56,543 nucleotides of DNA from Myxococcales bacterium. GTDB lineage: Bacteria; Myxococcota_A; Bradymonadia; UBA7976; UBA1532. The stretch covers positions 1 through 56,543 of the forward strand of contig PCCS01000015.1 of the NCBI GenBank assembly GCA_002731825.1, read 5' to 3'. The number at the start of each line of letters is the position of its first letter. The stretch's first letter is position 1. Made by a program: the position numbers and the translations under genes. Below are positions 1-9,384 of the stretch, piece by piece. Under the pieces are notes generated by a model. It ran no database searches. It was not told where the DNA came from and saw nothing but the letters and a program-made list of their open reading frames with translations.

Positions 1-372
1 GGTTCGGAGATATACGGCCAATGCCATCATGCTTGACCCGTTTCGATACGAGTAGAATGCGTCATTACTCCGATTGATGACGTAGGTCATTATTCGCTCG
101 ATCTTTTGTTGATCGGCTGGACTGGCGTTTGCGTATCCACGGGCCACAGCACGCTGGTCCGCAGATTCGGGTCTTTCCAGCAAGGCGAGGGCAACGAGCC
201 CCGCACCGTTACCGGCCGGACTCGGGTTTGCAAAGACGCCGCGGCCGTCTAGCCAATTGATACCGGCATCGATGGCAGCATTCACATCGTCCCCAAATCG
301 AGTGATCTGTGCTTGGGCGTCAACGGCCCCAAATATCACGAGCAAGCAGAACGCACTGTATTTGAGTCTCAT
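1..372 (-). CDS. Exported protein of unknown function, C-terminus outside window
   Basis: The reading frame starts at an ATG (372-370) behind a good AGGAG site 6 bases upstream, and runs open through the left edge, so only about 124 N-terminal residues are visible. Residues 1-22 form a classical signal peptide (MRLKYSAFCLLVIFGAVDAQ, then AQ). The mature part contains INWL followed by GLVALALLE and later MMALAVYLRT. This spacing of helical segments recalls prenyltransferase/squalene-cyclase alpha-alpha repeats found in secreted proteins of related bacteria. That resemblance is an inference from spacing only. The export signal is firm and the function is not known. It is divergent from the large gene starting at 602. 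Confidence 0.7.
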   Translation of the reverse strand, partial: MRLKYSAFCLLVIFGAVDAQAQITRFGDDVNAAIDAGINWLDGRGVFANPSPAGNGAGLVALALLERPESADQRAVARGYANASPADQQKIERIMTYVINRSNDAFYSYRNGSSMMALAVYLRT

Positions 373-601
373 AGGGTCTCCTGTGTTCATTGGAGCTGTG
401 TGAAGGCCGCGTTGAATTCCCGAACTTAAGTATAGCAAAGTTAGTTATTAAAAGGGAGCCTAAGACGTGGTTTATTGGTCGTCAGACCTCAGGCATGTAG
501 CTCAGTGTATTTTGGCGGAGAGAGTTTCGCGCTGATTGCCTATCGATGTTAGTCTCCAGACGAAAGAAAGCAATGGGTAGTCCAGTGATGTTCATCATCA
601 G
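373..601. other. Divergent intergenic region
   Basis: This spacer separates two divergent genes. It is AT-rich at 421-470 and holds a candidate minus-strand -10 box (TATACT, reverse complement of 429-434) about 57 bases before the leftward ATG. No convincing -35 box is seen. No hairpin of note was found. Confidence 0.3.
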
Positions 602-3600
602 ATGGCCATCACAGAGTTTGGAAGGGTTTTCCGATTGAACGGACATCGAAGTAGCCCCGAACGGCCTTTGAGTGAGAATTTTCGCCACGCGTTGCGGACG
701 CGTGGTGTCCTGCCGAATCGGATCCGTTTGAGAACGGATGCAACCTCCAATCTAACGGAGGAGCTTGCTCGGGCCATTGGGGATGGACATTCCCGGTTGG
801 CCGCTTTGGTCTGGAGTGATGAGGAGCGCATCGCGCTGGAGACTGCCCTGGGCGCTGTTGAAGATGTGATGGCAGCTCAATGGCAATATCGCCGAAGACA
901 ACAATTTCTGCCGGTCCGGGTCTCTCTTTTACACCTCATGGACCACGCTGATAGCCCAACCCAGACCTTGTCTGCCATCGCTCGCGCGGCCGAACGTCAG
1001 GCCCAAGAAGAGCTGTTGAAGCAGATCGAATTAAGTGTGGGCGATCCCGCCTTGCTCTCAAAATTTAAGGATCGACTCAACCAGCCTATCCAGGAGCAGC
1101 AGCTACGAGCCGAACTCAATCAGCTCATCTCGAAAAGCGAGGGATCAGTCGGGAATGGCGACCAGTATGCCTCGGTTTTATGGAGTGGTTTGCAAATTAG
1201 AGCGAACCGTGTTGTCAATGACCCGGCACCCTGGTTTGTCCATGAGCTTCAGCGGGAGACCAGCCAGCTTATGGCGGTTATGGAAGCGCATCAAATTCAG
1301 TCACGTGGCCGCATACGCACACTTGAAAACGCATTGGATGGTGTCCTTGGATTGACTGCGGGTTTAGTGAGCGGCGCCGCCCTTTACCCGTATACGTCGT
1401 CTCTGGTCGCCATAGGGGCAGGATTGACTATCGGCGGTGCAGTCTCACTTTTGCGGATGAGAGTAGCGACTCAAATGCAGGGGGATACAGAGGCCGTTGA
1501 TGTGCCTGCGTCAAGCCGGAGCCAAGATACGGCGAGTTTTCAGCGGGTTCCATCGGATGCCATTGAAGTGGGGGCTCAGTTTGCTGAATACCTGTCAGCT
1601 CTCAGGGAACTCGGCCTTGTGCCCGTCTTGCTCTTCGAACAAGCCTCGGCGATGCCCATGCAGGGCCGACAGTTATCGGCCTGGCTCAGAAATTTGATTG
1701 CGATGGTACCAGACGGTGTACCATCGCTGTTTGTCTCCAATGACATTCATGCATTTGATGGCGTTCCAGAAGTCAGCGAGACCTATCGCATTAGACCTGA
1801 ATTCGATGACCTTCACCGCTGGATTGAGGCGCGGTTGCGTTCATCCCATTTTTTTACTAGCTCTGACTCTTTTAGACTGCGGACCAACGAAGCGGCCATT
1901 CGTTATGCGATGCTGGCGTCATGCCAGAGTGATGTGGGTAAAATTGAATCCATGTTGCAGGAACGAAAAATTGCGGGTCGCCGAGTGCCTGCAGCAAACA
2001 TAAAAGATGGCTTGGTGCTGCGCATCCGGACCACATTTCAACTGGCAAGCGAAGTCGTTCTACGGCGTTTCAAAGATGAAATGGCCAATCGAGACGACGT
2101 CGGCCCATTGTTGGGTTTGGTCTTGCAAACCTTGCTCCATCAATGGGAGATGGGAGATTCGGTACAGACCGACGAGACAACAGTCTCACGCTATGTCGAT
2201 GCGATGCCCAATCATTGGATCTGGAGTCGATTAGACACGGCTATGCAGCAGAAGTTGCTCAGTGCTTTGAGCCATCTCATCGAGTTGCTCTCGAACCGAG
2301 CGTGGCTTATCAGCCGCTTATCCCATGACGCCAGCCTGTACGCAGATTTGGTACCAGAGTGGCCCATTCTGATGAAGCGCGACGATGTATGGACCTGGAG
2401 CTTTGCCAACGACGGTCAGCCACTGTTCGATGTCGGGCGTGATGCCGATTTGACTGAGCCGCCCGCCGTAAAGCCTGACATGTCGGCCATGACTCAATTG
2501 GTCTCCACTGGCAATGGAACCCATTTATCTCAGTCCATGCGTCCTAAGCAGCCCACGCTGGAAGAAGTACTCGAACAGTATCTCGGAGATTATACTCCGG
2601 CACGAGTAGAGACCCATAAACCGGCACCGGAGTCTGTTGTAACCGCGCCCCCGAGAGCCGTTTCGGTTCCTGCGACCGAGGCGCCTTTGAGTGAAGTCTC
2701 TACCGTCGAGATGCTTGAAGCACTCGATGCCGTCTTCATGGACTTACTCGATGGGTCTCTGAGTATGGAGACATTTGCAAAGATCGGGCTCTTGCCCATC
2801 ATCCCGTCGCCCGAAGTCATTCGTCGAGCCCTGGTTGATGAGCCGACGCCGGTCTCGACCTACTTGGTCTATGAAGCGGGCATTAGGGTCCGCGAACGGA
2901 TCGGTGTCATCGAGAAGTTCGTTTTGTGGGTTGTCGCTGTCAGAGGGCTTTGTCGAACAACCCCGACTCCGACCTTGAATCAAATCGCTGGACTTGTGGC
3001 CGAGGCACGAGGCATTCGCGCAAAATCCGCCGCCGAACAACATGCCATGTTGCCACTTCGAGAATTGAAAGCCCAGCTGCGGGCGCTGTGTCCGAGTACC
3101 CGTGACTTACCAAAGCTCTTTTCCAAGATGGCTCTGCCCGCGATGACAGCAGAGGGTTTGGGGTCCTGGGGCGATGATTTAGCGACCCGCTGCGAGGCCT
3201 TGACTCGAGCGCTGAGAGAAGGCGTATCCGGCTCGACTTTAGCCACTTTGTCTTGTGATTCGTTTCACGACCGACTCGCGGCTCAGGTTCTTGACTCTGA
3301 GACGCGCATGGCGAAAGTAGCCGAACTCATCGCGTATTTGGAGGGCCATGGACCCGCGCACGATTGCGATTGGTTAGCCGGCTCAATGACAGCTGCACAA
3401 ATGAGTCAGATCTATCTCCATGGAATCACGGCAAACACGGAGATGACCGTTTGGTCAGCTCGCGCATTGGCATCCATAGGTTTGGGCCTCAACGATGAAG
3501 GTTACTGTGTTCTCGGCGGTCCTACCTCCGAACAATTAAGTGCATCTGTAGCCGAGAAGTTGTTGGAACGTCGGGCGATCACCCGACCCCTGCTGATCGT

Positions 3601-3838
3601 CGATGCAGGCGAGCATTCCGACCTTGGTCAAACACTGGCGCCTCAGATTGGGTCATTACTGATTAGCTCACAAACCCAGGACACACTTGGGATTTACGGG
3701 TTGGCCGATGGGCGCTTCTCCCACGCCTCATTGGGTCAATTCGAGTTGGTTGGACCTGACATCCCTGAGGTCCGTGACGCCGACCAATTGGTGCGCTGGT
3801 TCATCCGGCACAACGGGTCACCGACCACCGCTAGCTGA
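602..3838 (+). CDS. Large protein of unknown function with a central membrane hairpin
   Basis: This is a 1078-residue open frame with codon use like its neighbours, starting at ATG 602. No strong ribosome binding site precedes it. I do not recognise the family. Visible features are an Arg/Gln-rich helical N-terminal third, a glycine-rich hydrophobic stretch at about residues 243-287 that could be a membrane hairpin, and then a region (about 338-400) with two beta-strand-like blocks, LVPVLLFEQ and SLFVSNDIH. These resemble the core strands of an AAA/STAND-type NTPase, but no Walker A (GxxxxGKS/T) precedes them. A Pro/Ala-rich linker at about 663-700 joins a mostly helical C-terminal domain. 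No signal peptide is present. It could be a degenerate NTPase or a scaffold; confidence is high that it is a gene and low for any role. Confidence 0.8.
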   Translation: MAITEFGRVFRLNGHRSSPERPLSENFRHALRTRGVLPNRIRLRTDATSNLTEELARAIGDGHSRLAALVWSDEERIALETALGAVEDVMAAQWQYRRRQQFLPVRVSLLHLMDHADSPTQTLSAIARAAERQAQEELLKQIELSVGDPALLSKFKDRLNQPIQEQQLRAELNQLISKSEGSVGNGDQYASVLWSGLQIRANRVVNDPAPWFVHELQRETSQLMAVMEAHQIQSRGRIRTLENALDGVLGLTAGLVSGAALYPYTSSLVAIGAGLTIGGAVSLLRMRVATQMQGDTEAVDVPASSRSQDTASFQRVPSDAIEVGAQFAEYLSALRELGLVPVLLFEQASAMPMQGRQLSAWLRNLIAMVPDGVPSLFVSNDIHAFDGVPEVSETYRIRPEFDDLHRWIEARLRSSHFFTSSDSFRLRTNEAAIRYAMLASCQSDVGKIESMLQERKIAGRRVPAANIKDGLVLRIRTTFQLASEVVLRRFKDEMANRDDVGPLLGLVLQTLLHQWEMGDSVQTDETTVSRYVDAMPNHWIWSRLDTAMQQKLLSALSHLIELLSNRAWLISRLSHDASLYADLVPEWPILMKRDDVWTWSFANDGQPLFDVGRDADLTEPPAVKPDMSAMTQLVSTGNGTHLSQSMRPKQPTLEEVLEQYLGDYTPARVETHKPAPESVVTAPPRAVSVPATEAPLSEVSTVEMLEALDAVFMDLLDGSLSMETFAKIGLLPIIPSPEVIRRALVDEPTPVSTYLVYEAGIRVRERIGVIEKFVLWVVAVRGLCRTTPTPTLNQIAGLVAEARGIRAKSAAEQHAMLPLRELKAQLRALCPSTRDLPKLFSKMALPAMTAEGLGSWGDDLATRCEALTRALREGVSGSTLATLSCDSFHDRLAAQVLDSETRMAKVAELIAYLEGHGPAHDCDWLAGSMTAAQMSQIYLHGITANTEMTVWSARALASIGLGLNDEGYCVLGGPTSEQLSASVAEKLLERRAITRPLLIVDAGEHSDLGQTLAPQIGSLLISSQTQDTLGIYGLADGRFSHASLGQFELVGPDIPEVRDADQLVRWFIRHNGSPTTAS

Positions 3839-4315
3839 GCTGTGCGAGCGTTTTCTGTTTCGATCGACTAATCCGCTTAAGCGCACGCTGATGGGCATCC
3901 GCTGTCCGCCCCCTTGGTCACCTAATGGTCCTCTTGACGCCAAGACGACTGAGCTGATCTCGCGTATGTTGGGTCCACTCAAACGTGGGCGGCCTGCACG
4001 CACACCCATCGAAAGCATTAAGTGGCATCAGAGTCACCTGATACGTTGGGGTACAAGTCCAATGGATCAACGCGTTGATTACGCCGGGTTATCATCGATG
4101 CCCGGCAGACAGAGCCGAGCGTCATGGGTCTCTAATCGGGGCCAGCGTATGGTAAGCAGGTATAATGCAGGTCCCCTAGGCAGGGCTTTGACGCTCTGCT
4201 TTTTGTGGGCTGCTTACCGCTGCCAATGGTGTCCATGTGAAGAGACGGATCCCCCCTTGAGGTCATCCGAGCCAGCTCCTCGATGACCGCCTTTCGCACC
4301 ATCGAATGCTCAATT
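3839..4315. other. Convergent intergenic region with a weak ORF
   Basis: This spacer lies between the end of the 1078-residue gene and the end of the Nudix gene. One frame on the plus strand stays open from inside the preceding gene to 4286 (an ATG occurs at 3891) with plausible codons. It lacks a ribosome binding site and runs through the terminator-like hairpin at 4180-4204, so I do not call it a gene. It could be eroded coding sequence. The structured element at 4143-4222 is listed separately. Confidence 0.4.
4143..4222 (+). terminator. Nested stem-loop enclosing a rho-independent terminator
   Basis: The inner hairpin GCAGGGC (4180-4186), loop tttgac, GCTCTGC (4193-4199) is followed by five T residues, a normal intrinsic terminator for the plus strand. 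It is enclosed by a perfect 9-base outer inverted repeat, GGTAAGCAG (4151-4159) and CTGCTTACC (4210-4218), extended by CAGC (4143-4146) and GCTG (4219-4222) with a 4-base bulge. A TATAAT lies between the arms at 4161. It probably terminates the upstream gene. The outer stem is unusual and suggests a structured RNA or a small palindromic element. Confidence 0.6.
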
Positions 4316-4873
4316 TTATTGTCTCCAATTCATGTGTTCCAGCATGTAGAAAGCCGAAATGACGAGCGTGTGCTTGATGACGCCTTGTGTGATCAGCTGG
4401 GCAACGGACTTGAGTGGATGTTTTACGACCTCGATCACTTCGTTGGTATCTAGGTTTTGGCGTCCTGTCGGAACAACGGGATGCGCGAGAATCAATCCAC
4501 ACCGATTGTTCATAAATGCGGGGTTGGGTTCAATGATGGACATGAGAGACGCATGGTCCGACACAAAGCCTGTCTCTTCGTTCAATTCTCTCAGGCCAGC
4601 CTCTAGGAAACTTTCACCAGGATCGACTAAGCCCCCCGGTATTTCGAGGGATATATCGCCTGTGCCATGGCGATACTGGCGAACGAATATGACGTCTTCA
4701 TCGGCTGTTATCGGAATGACATTAACCCAGTCGGGACTGTCGACCACGGTGAAACGGCCACGACGACCGCTGCCCTTGTGCACGGCGTCTTGCTGATACA
4801 CTGAGAAGATTTTGAAATCGTCTCCCTCTGTTCGCTCCAGTGGTGTCCACTCTAATGATGTTGTCTCTGTCAT
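4316..4873 (-). CDS. Nudix hydrolase, ADP-ribose pyrophosphatase-like
   Basis: This 185-residue protein carries a complete Nudix box: G-x5-E-x7-REL-x-EE-x-GF, seen as GLVDPGE and later RELNEETGF. It is preceded by the beta-strand VIFVRQYRHG and the IPGG turn usual in ADP-sugar/NADH-type Nudix enzymes. The family hydrolyses nucleoside diphosphates linked to another moiety in the cytoplasm; ADP-ribose is the likeliest substrate but is not proven by sequence. The ATG at 4873-4871 overlaps the TGA of the upstream metalloprotease by one base (TGATG), which implies translational coupling. A TTG one codon earlier is an alternative start. Length is normal for the family (about 180-210). Finding a housecleaning enzyme behind a secreted protease is odd and may be incidental. 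Confidence 0.88.
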   Translation of the reverse strand: MTETTSLEWTPLERTEGDDFKIFSVYQQDAVHKGSGRRGRFTVVDSPDWVNVIPITADEDVIFVRQYRHGTGDISLEIPGGLVDPGESFLEAGLRELNEETGFVSDHASLMSIIEPNPAFMNNRCGLILAHPVVPTGRQNLDTNEVIEVVKHPLKSVAQLITQGVIKHTLVISAFYMLEHMNWRQ

Positions 4874-7800
4874 CAATACACTCGGCCAAAAATCGAATAG
4901 GTCGCCAGCAATGTCTCCAGTAAGTCGACATGACTTTCCAGGGCGTATTTCGCTTGGTAATACAGGCGACCAAAGGCCGCCTCTTGTTCTGGGTCATCGT
5001 CAAACCGATACCAATTACTCAGCGCTTCATTGTAGGTTGCGCTGAGTTCGAGTCCGCGTTTTACGAGGCGCACTGCGCCGGTGTCATCAGAGTTACCATA
5101 CAGACATTCAGCCGATACACAGCGGCCGTCGATACAGGTGTGACCGGTCTCGCAGCTGCCAAGAGGATAGCGGCCACTGCACTGCCTTGGCTCGTAACAG
5201 GTTCCTGCGTCGGGAATGCAGTTCCCAACCTCATCGCAGGCTAAGCCCGGTCCACATGAATCGGGTGCATCGGAACAGTCTTTTAGACAGAAGAACGCGT
5301 CCTCGTTGTCGCCGATGGGCTGACAATAAACCCCACCGAGCTCGCCCGTGTGTCCAGCGCATTCGCGACTGGTTTCACATGGGCTGCACAGACCGTTCGA
5401 GCCAGCGACGACAAACGCATCGATGTCTGGGCAGTTCGGCTGGACGGCTGCATAGGATACGCCGCTTGTCGGATCCGTAAATGTGATTCGGCTCGATTGG
5501 TCATCCACAGACTCAACTTGGCCATTGGTGCCAGGGCGAAAGACGTTGAGCTGGTCATTGAAGCGGGTTGAAAAAGAAGATGTAGTGAACAGAAACCCAT
5601 ACCAAATGATGTCGCTGGTCAACATGAAGGTCGGTTCAGCTTGCATGAGGACCGAGATCGGAACGTCTCGACATTCGCCGTCAACGCAGCGACCGCTGGC
5701 GCATTGGCCATAGGGCCATTGGGACGTGCATGGAGCAATATTTGGACCGCATTGGCCAGAGTCGGGTACGCAGGCCGAGCCGTTACAGCTGGTCCCAACT
5801 GGACATCCATCTGGACTGTTGGTGCAATCTTTTAGGCAGTGATAGGCCTCATCACCGTCTTCAATTGCTTCGCAGAAAACGCCTCCTAAACGACCGGTAT
5901 AGCCCACGCATTGAGGACTCTCTGTGCATGATTCACACATAGATGAGTTACCGCCGATGTCTGTATGGAGGCGTCGGCCTGTCTCCGGATTGAATCGCGC
6001 GCCACGCGCGGCATCGTAGATGGGGGCTGGCGCCTGGTAACTGACCCTGGCAACAGGCACATTGTTCTCATCGACTTCGCCTGCCCTAATTTGGGCGCTG
6101 GGCGCGAACGCATTGAAATCTTCGACGAGGAGGTTATTCATCAGTTGGGTGAATTCGTCCGTAAACCAATCATAGAAAGAAATGGCATAAGTTCCGGCAT
6201 CACCGTCGACACCCAGGATAAAGGCTTCCGGATCGGTCATGGCCCAGAGCGCGGCTAGGGTCGCCCAGTAATGACCTGCTTCTTGGGGTTTGTAGGGGAA
6301 ATAATACCCGACGGTCGTATCGTAAATAGAGAAGCGCCGGCGCCCTTCTCCGGGGGGGACATAGAGCTGTTCGCCCCCTTGTAAGCAACCGGCGATGGGC
6401 GCATTGTCGCCTTGTAAGATGGGGTCATCACTCAGATGGATCATGCGGCCGTCTGTATTTTGGCACCAGGTTCCATAGGCCGGTGTGGTCAAGACCTCGG
6501 ACAAAAGATTAAACCCAGCATTAATTGCCAGGTCATAGCTTCGATCGAATAGCGGGTCATCACCATAAGGAGCCACGTACCAGCTTTGGAAGACGTCGGA
6601 GAGCGGGAGGAAAATCCTCCAGAAATAGGAGTCTAATGGATACCATACCTCGAAAAATGGGTTATCCATCCTGAAGTTCGTAAATGGGTAATAAGCCCGA
6701 TATTGGTCGATTTTGGCTCGGACAATTTCGAATGGATCTGCACCCTGGTCGAAGGCATGGCAGCTCAAAAGGCCGGACTCCCATTCATCGGAACAGAACA
6801 TGTAGGGCACACGCACGACTCGGTTTTCTTCGCCTAGGCCATCCAAATACTGTGCATAGCTCATCCATTCGCGCCCCGTGTCTCTCATATCTGACAGGTC
6901 TGGAAATGCAAGCGCTAGGGTCGTGTAGTGATAGCGTTCAAGAATGTTGATGGACGGAAGTCCCGAGTCATCATAGGCAAATGCACTCTCTCGCTGCGTT
7001 AAAAGATCGCCTGCATCACCCAGCTCGACTCTTCGTTTTTTAAAGACCTCGACCAAGCCTGGAAGTTGAGCGACACATCCGGATGGGGTTTGTGTGCTTG
7101 GATACTGGCTACAGAGTTCGCCATCGGCGACATAGCTTCCCGACGTATAGCCAAAAACCATGGCCGCTCGGTCATACTTTCCGAGACCTTCCAGGTCGTT
7201 ATGCCAGTTGTATCCGTAATCCATAATTGAGCTGTATTGATGTTGTCGCATGGCGCGGTTTTTCTGCTCTTCAGTGAGCCGATTTAACCGGTAGAGGTCC
7301 CCTAGAGATTCAGCAGAAAATAAATTCTCCTGACGCGCATCCCAATACTCTTCGTGGTAGTTCAAACTGTCGTAACTGCCCTGAAAATTATGTCTCAGGC
7401 CTAATGTATGTCCAATCTCATGCTCGGTCGTTGATGCAAACACCTCCGCTCGGATCTCCCGCCAAATCTCATCGTAATCGGTCCGGCCGATGTAGCGTTT
7501 CACAATCCCTTCGATGTCAGGGGCCACCATGTCATGAAAGTCGACTGACTTGGCGCGGGCCTTTCGTCGGATGTGTTCGCGCTTTTTAAAGGCAATGGGG
7601 TTCAAGCTTAAGGTCGCGTCGGGCAGTTCATCGGGCGCTTGGGCCTGGCGGTTGGACCCGAGATGCGTTCGTCGGGCAAGTGCTTTTTGAACTTCGGGAT
7701 TACCGACGTGAGCCCGACCGCCCATTTCATGGGCGCGCTTTATTTTCTGTTCAACAGCTGACCGATCGTAAGCGCGTAAATCGGCTTTTCGTACGTTGGG

Positions 7801-9294
7801 TCGTGCCAGGCGATCCGGTCGACCAACGGGCCGTCGTAACGGACGTTGATCAAGCCGCTCAGAATGGCCATTTGCTGTATCTACATCGGCGACTCGAGTC
7901 GTTACATCTTGGCTGAAATGTCGTCCATAGACGAGTGTGGATAGGTCAAGATCACCATTGAAATAGCGGATCACATCCACTGCATATGTGGCCCAGGTGT
8001 TAATCGCGGCACCGTATACGTAGGCTTTACCGGCAATAATCTCTCCCGTTACCGGATCCGTTGTTGATGGACCATAGCCGAGCAGACCTGCTAATGTCTC
8101 CGTGTCAACCCAGTGCAAGGTTGAGTAGCGAAGATCACCGATGCGCGGTGCGAATCCAGGCAGGCCACACGCGTCGGCATCAACCTCTTGGACCGGATTA
8201 TGGCAGAGGACAAATACAGGTGTTTCATCGGTGAATCCGAAGGCTGCCAATCCATCAAGCAAAGCCCGGTTCCACTGGTTCATTGCGGCCTGTGCTGCGC
8301 TCAAAAGCAGATCATCTTGGGGGAAGTTCTTCGATAAATAGTAGGTGACTGTTTTTAACGATCGCTGTGGAATTGGAATCACTCCGTTTTCATCGCGCGT
8401 CGTTTGCCAAATGTTATGACGATTAATCAGGTATCGTCGTCCCGATTCAGTCAACCCCCGTTGTTCGTCGTAGGTGAAATATTCTGTTCTGAAATAACCG
8501 AAACGGCTTAGCAATTGGTCGCTGTAATGAAACGGTTCGTAATCATTGGTTTCGTCAACTCGGCTAAAGGATGTTCGCATCTTGATCTCGGCGGCCGTAC
8601 AGTCTTCAGCAGCAAAGCCCCACCATGTGTAGACGCAGCCCCAAATATCCGGTTCGACAAACATCTTGCCGTTGACATCGAAGTAATGTGTTCTACCGTC
8701 TGCAGTTCGTTCTCTGTAAAATGCATCTTCAGCATGCTCGGGACTGCGTTGCCCAAGCTCTTCTGGCACAAAGTATGCGGCGTTGGTCACACTGGCCGTG
8801 GGCGCAATGAAATCGAAGTTACTGACCATACTTTGGGACCAGTCAACGCGCACATGGTCACGTTCGTGCCAAAGGCGGTCAGACATATTTTCTACGATGA
8901 CGTTGCTTTGCTCGCCTGTCGCGGTGTTGTAATCCCGGATCAAGTCAACGTGATTAAAAATCCGATAGGCTGCCACGGGGTTATCGGTGCCATCGAATGA
9001 CACATTTGTCGACGGCGCATCTGCCCCGCGTACCAATGGGTAACTACGATATGCAACCAGTAGATCACGTTGAATTTCCCACCGTACGCGCTCGGTACGA
9101 CCTGTCTCCCCGATAAACGTAAACCAGCTGGTCGGTGGCACCCCGGTGATGGTTTGCATCATGTACCACTCGCCTGCAAGGTCACTTTTCGCGATCAGGT
9201 TCCCTTGGGTTCGATCGATATCGGGTGCGGGTTCTGCACAGCCGAAAGCCAGACACATTGCGGTGATGGTCACCACTTGGTTTATCTTCAGCAT
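4873..9294 (-). CDS. Very large zinc-dependent metalloprotease lipoprotein with duplicated Cys-rich modules
   Basis: This is a 1473-residue exported enzyme. The ATG at 9294 is chosen because it begins a lipoprotein signal (MLKINQVVTITAMCLAFGC, lipobox LAFGC); an upstream in-frame extension lacks such a signal. The active site is HEIGHTLGLRHNFQGS near residue 625, a HExxHxxGxxH metzincin-type zinc site, with a Met-turn-like SSIMDYG about 65 residues later. The sequence around it resembles the zinc-dependent metalloproteases of the DUF5117/DUF4953 type. The C-terminal part holds two related Cys-rich modules (about 1116-1195 and 1298-1396). Each has a CxxC start, then GGVFC or GGVYC, then a CLKDC block, separated by a beta-rich insert. 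It probably acts at the cell surface. It is divergent from the IgGFc-like gene and coupled to the Nudix gene downstream. Confidence 0.88.
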   Translation of the reverse strand: MLKINQVVTITAMCLAFGCAEPAPDIDRTQGNLIAKSDLAGEWYMMQTITGVPPTSWFTFIGETGRTERVRWEIQRDLLVAYRSYPLVRGADAPSTNVSFDGTDNPVAAYRIFNHVDLIRDYNTATGEQSNVIVENMSDRLWHERDHVRVDWSQSMVSNFDFIAPTASVTNAAYFVPEELGQRSPEHAEDAFYRERTADGRTHYFDVNGKMFVEPDIWGCVYTWWGFAAEDCTAAEIKMRTSFSRVDETNDYEPFHYSDQLLSRFGYFRTEYFTYDEQRGLTESGRRYLINRHNIWQTTRDENGVIPIPQRSLKTVTYYLSKNFPQDDLLLSAAQAAMNQWNRALLDGLAAFGFTDETPVFVLCHNPVQEVDADACGLPGFAPRIGDLRYSTLHWVDTETLAGLLGYGPSTTDPVTGEIIAGKAYVYGAAINTWATYAVDVIRYFNGDLDLSTLVYGRHFSQDVTTRVADVDTANGHSERLDQRPLRRPVGRPDRLARPNVRKADLRAYDRSAVEQKIKRAHEMGGRAHVGNPEVQKALARRTHLGSNRQAQAPDELPDATLSLNPIAFKKREHIRRKARAKSVDFHDMVAPDIEGIVKRYIGRTDYDEIWREIRAEVFASTTEHEIGHTLGLRHNFQGSYDSLNYHEEYWDARQENLFSAESLGDLYRLNRLTEEQKNRAMRQHQYSSIMDYGYNWHNDLEGLGKYDRAAMVFGYTSGSYVADGELCSQYPSTQTPSGCVAQLPGLVEVFKKRRVELGDAGDLLTQRESAFAYDDSGLPSINILERYHYTTLALAFPDLSDMRDTGREWMSYAQYLDGLGEENRVVRVPYMFCSDEWESGLLSCHAFDQGADPFEIVRAKIDQYRAYYPFTNFRMDNPFFEVWYPLDSYFWRIFLPLSDVFQSWYVAPYGDDPLFDRSYDLAINAGFNLLSEVLTTPAYGTWCQNTDGRMIHLSDDPILQGDNAPIAGCLQGGEQLYVPPGEGRRRFSIYDTTVGYYFPYKPQEAGHYWATLAALWAMTDPEAFILGVDGDAGTYAISFYDWFTDEFTQLMNNLLVEDFNAFAPSAQIRAGEVDENNVPVARVSYQAPAPIYDAARGARFNPETGRRLHTDIGGNSSMCESCTESPQCVGYTGRLGGVFCEAIEDGDEAYHCLKDCTNSPDGCPVGTSCNGSACVPDSGQCGPNIAPCTSQWPYGQCASGRCVDGECRDVPISVLMQAEPTFMLTSDIIWYGFLFTTSSFSTRFNDQLNVFRPGTNGQVESVDDQSSRITFTDPTSGVSYAAVQPNCPDIDAFVVAGSNGLCSPCETSRECAGHTGELGGVYCQPIGDNEDAFFCLKDCSDAPDSCGPGLACDEVGNCIPDAGTCYEPRQCSGRYPLGSCETGHTCIDGRCVSAECLYGNSDDTGAVRLVKRGLELSATYNEALSNWYRFDDDPEQEAAFGRLYYQAKYALESHVDLLETLLATYSIFGRVY

Positions 9295-9384
9295 GCCAAA
9301 ATCCCCCGAGTTGTTGTCGCCAGAATGGCGAAACTTGACTAGATCTGTGTACCATCTATCTGAGTGGATGGGGAAGGATGACGA

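Noticed and set aside
4316..4876. A reading of the Nudix gene starting at TTG 4876
   Set aside because: The ATG one codon later gives the standard TGATG overlap, so it is preferred.
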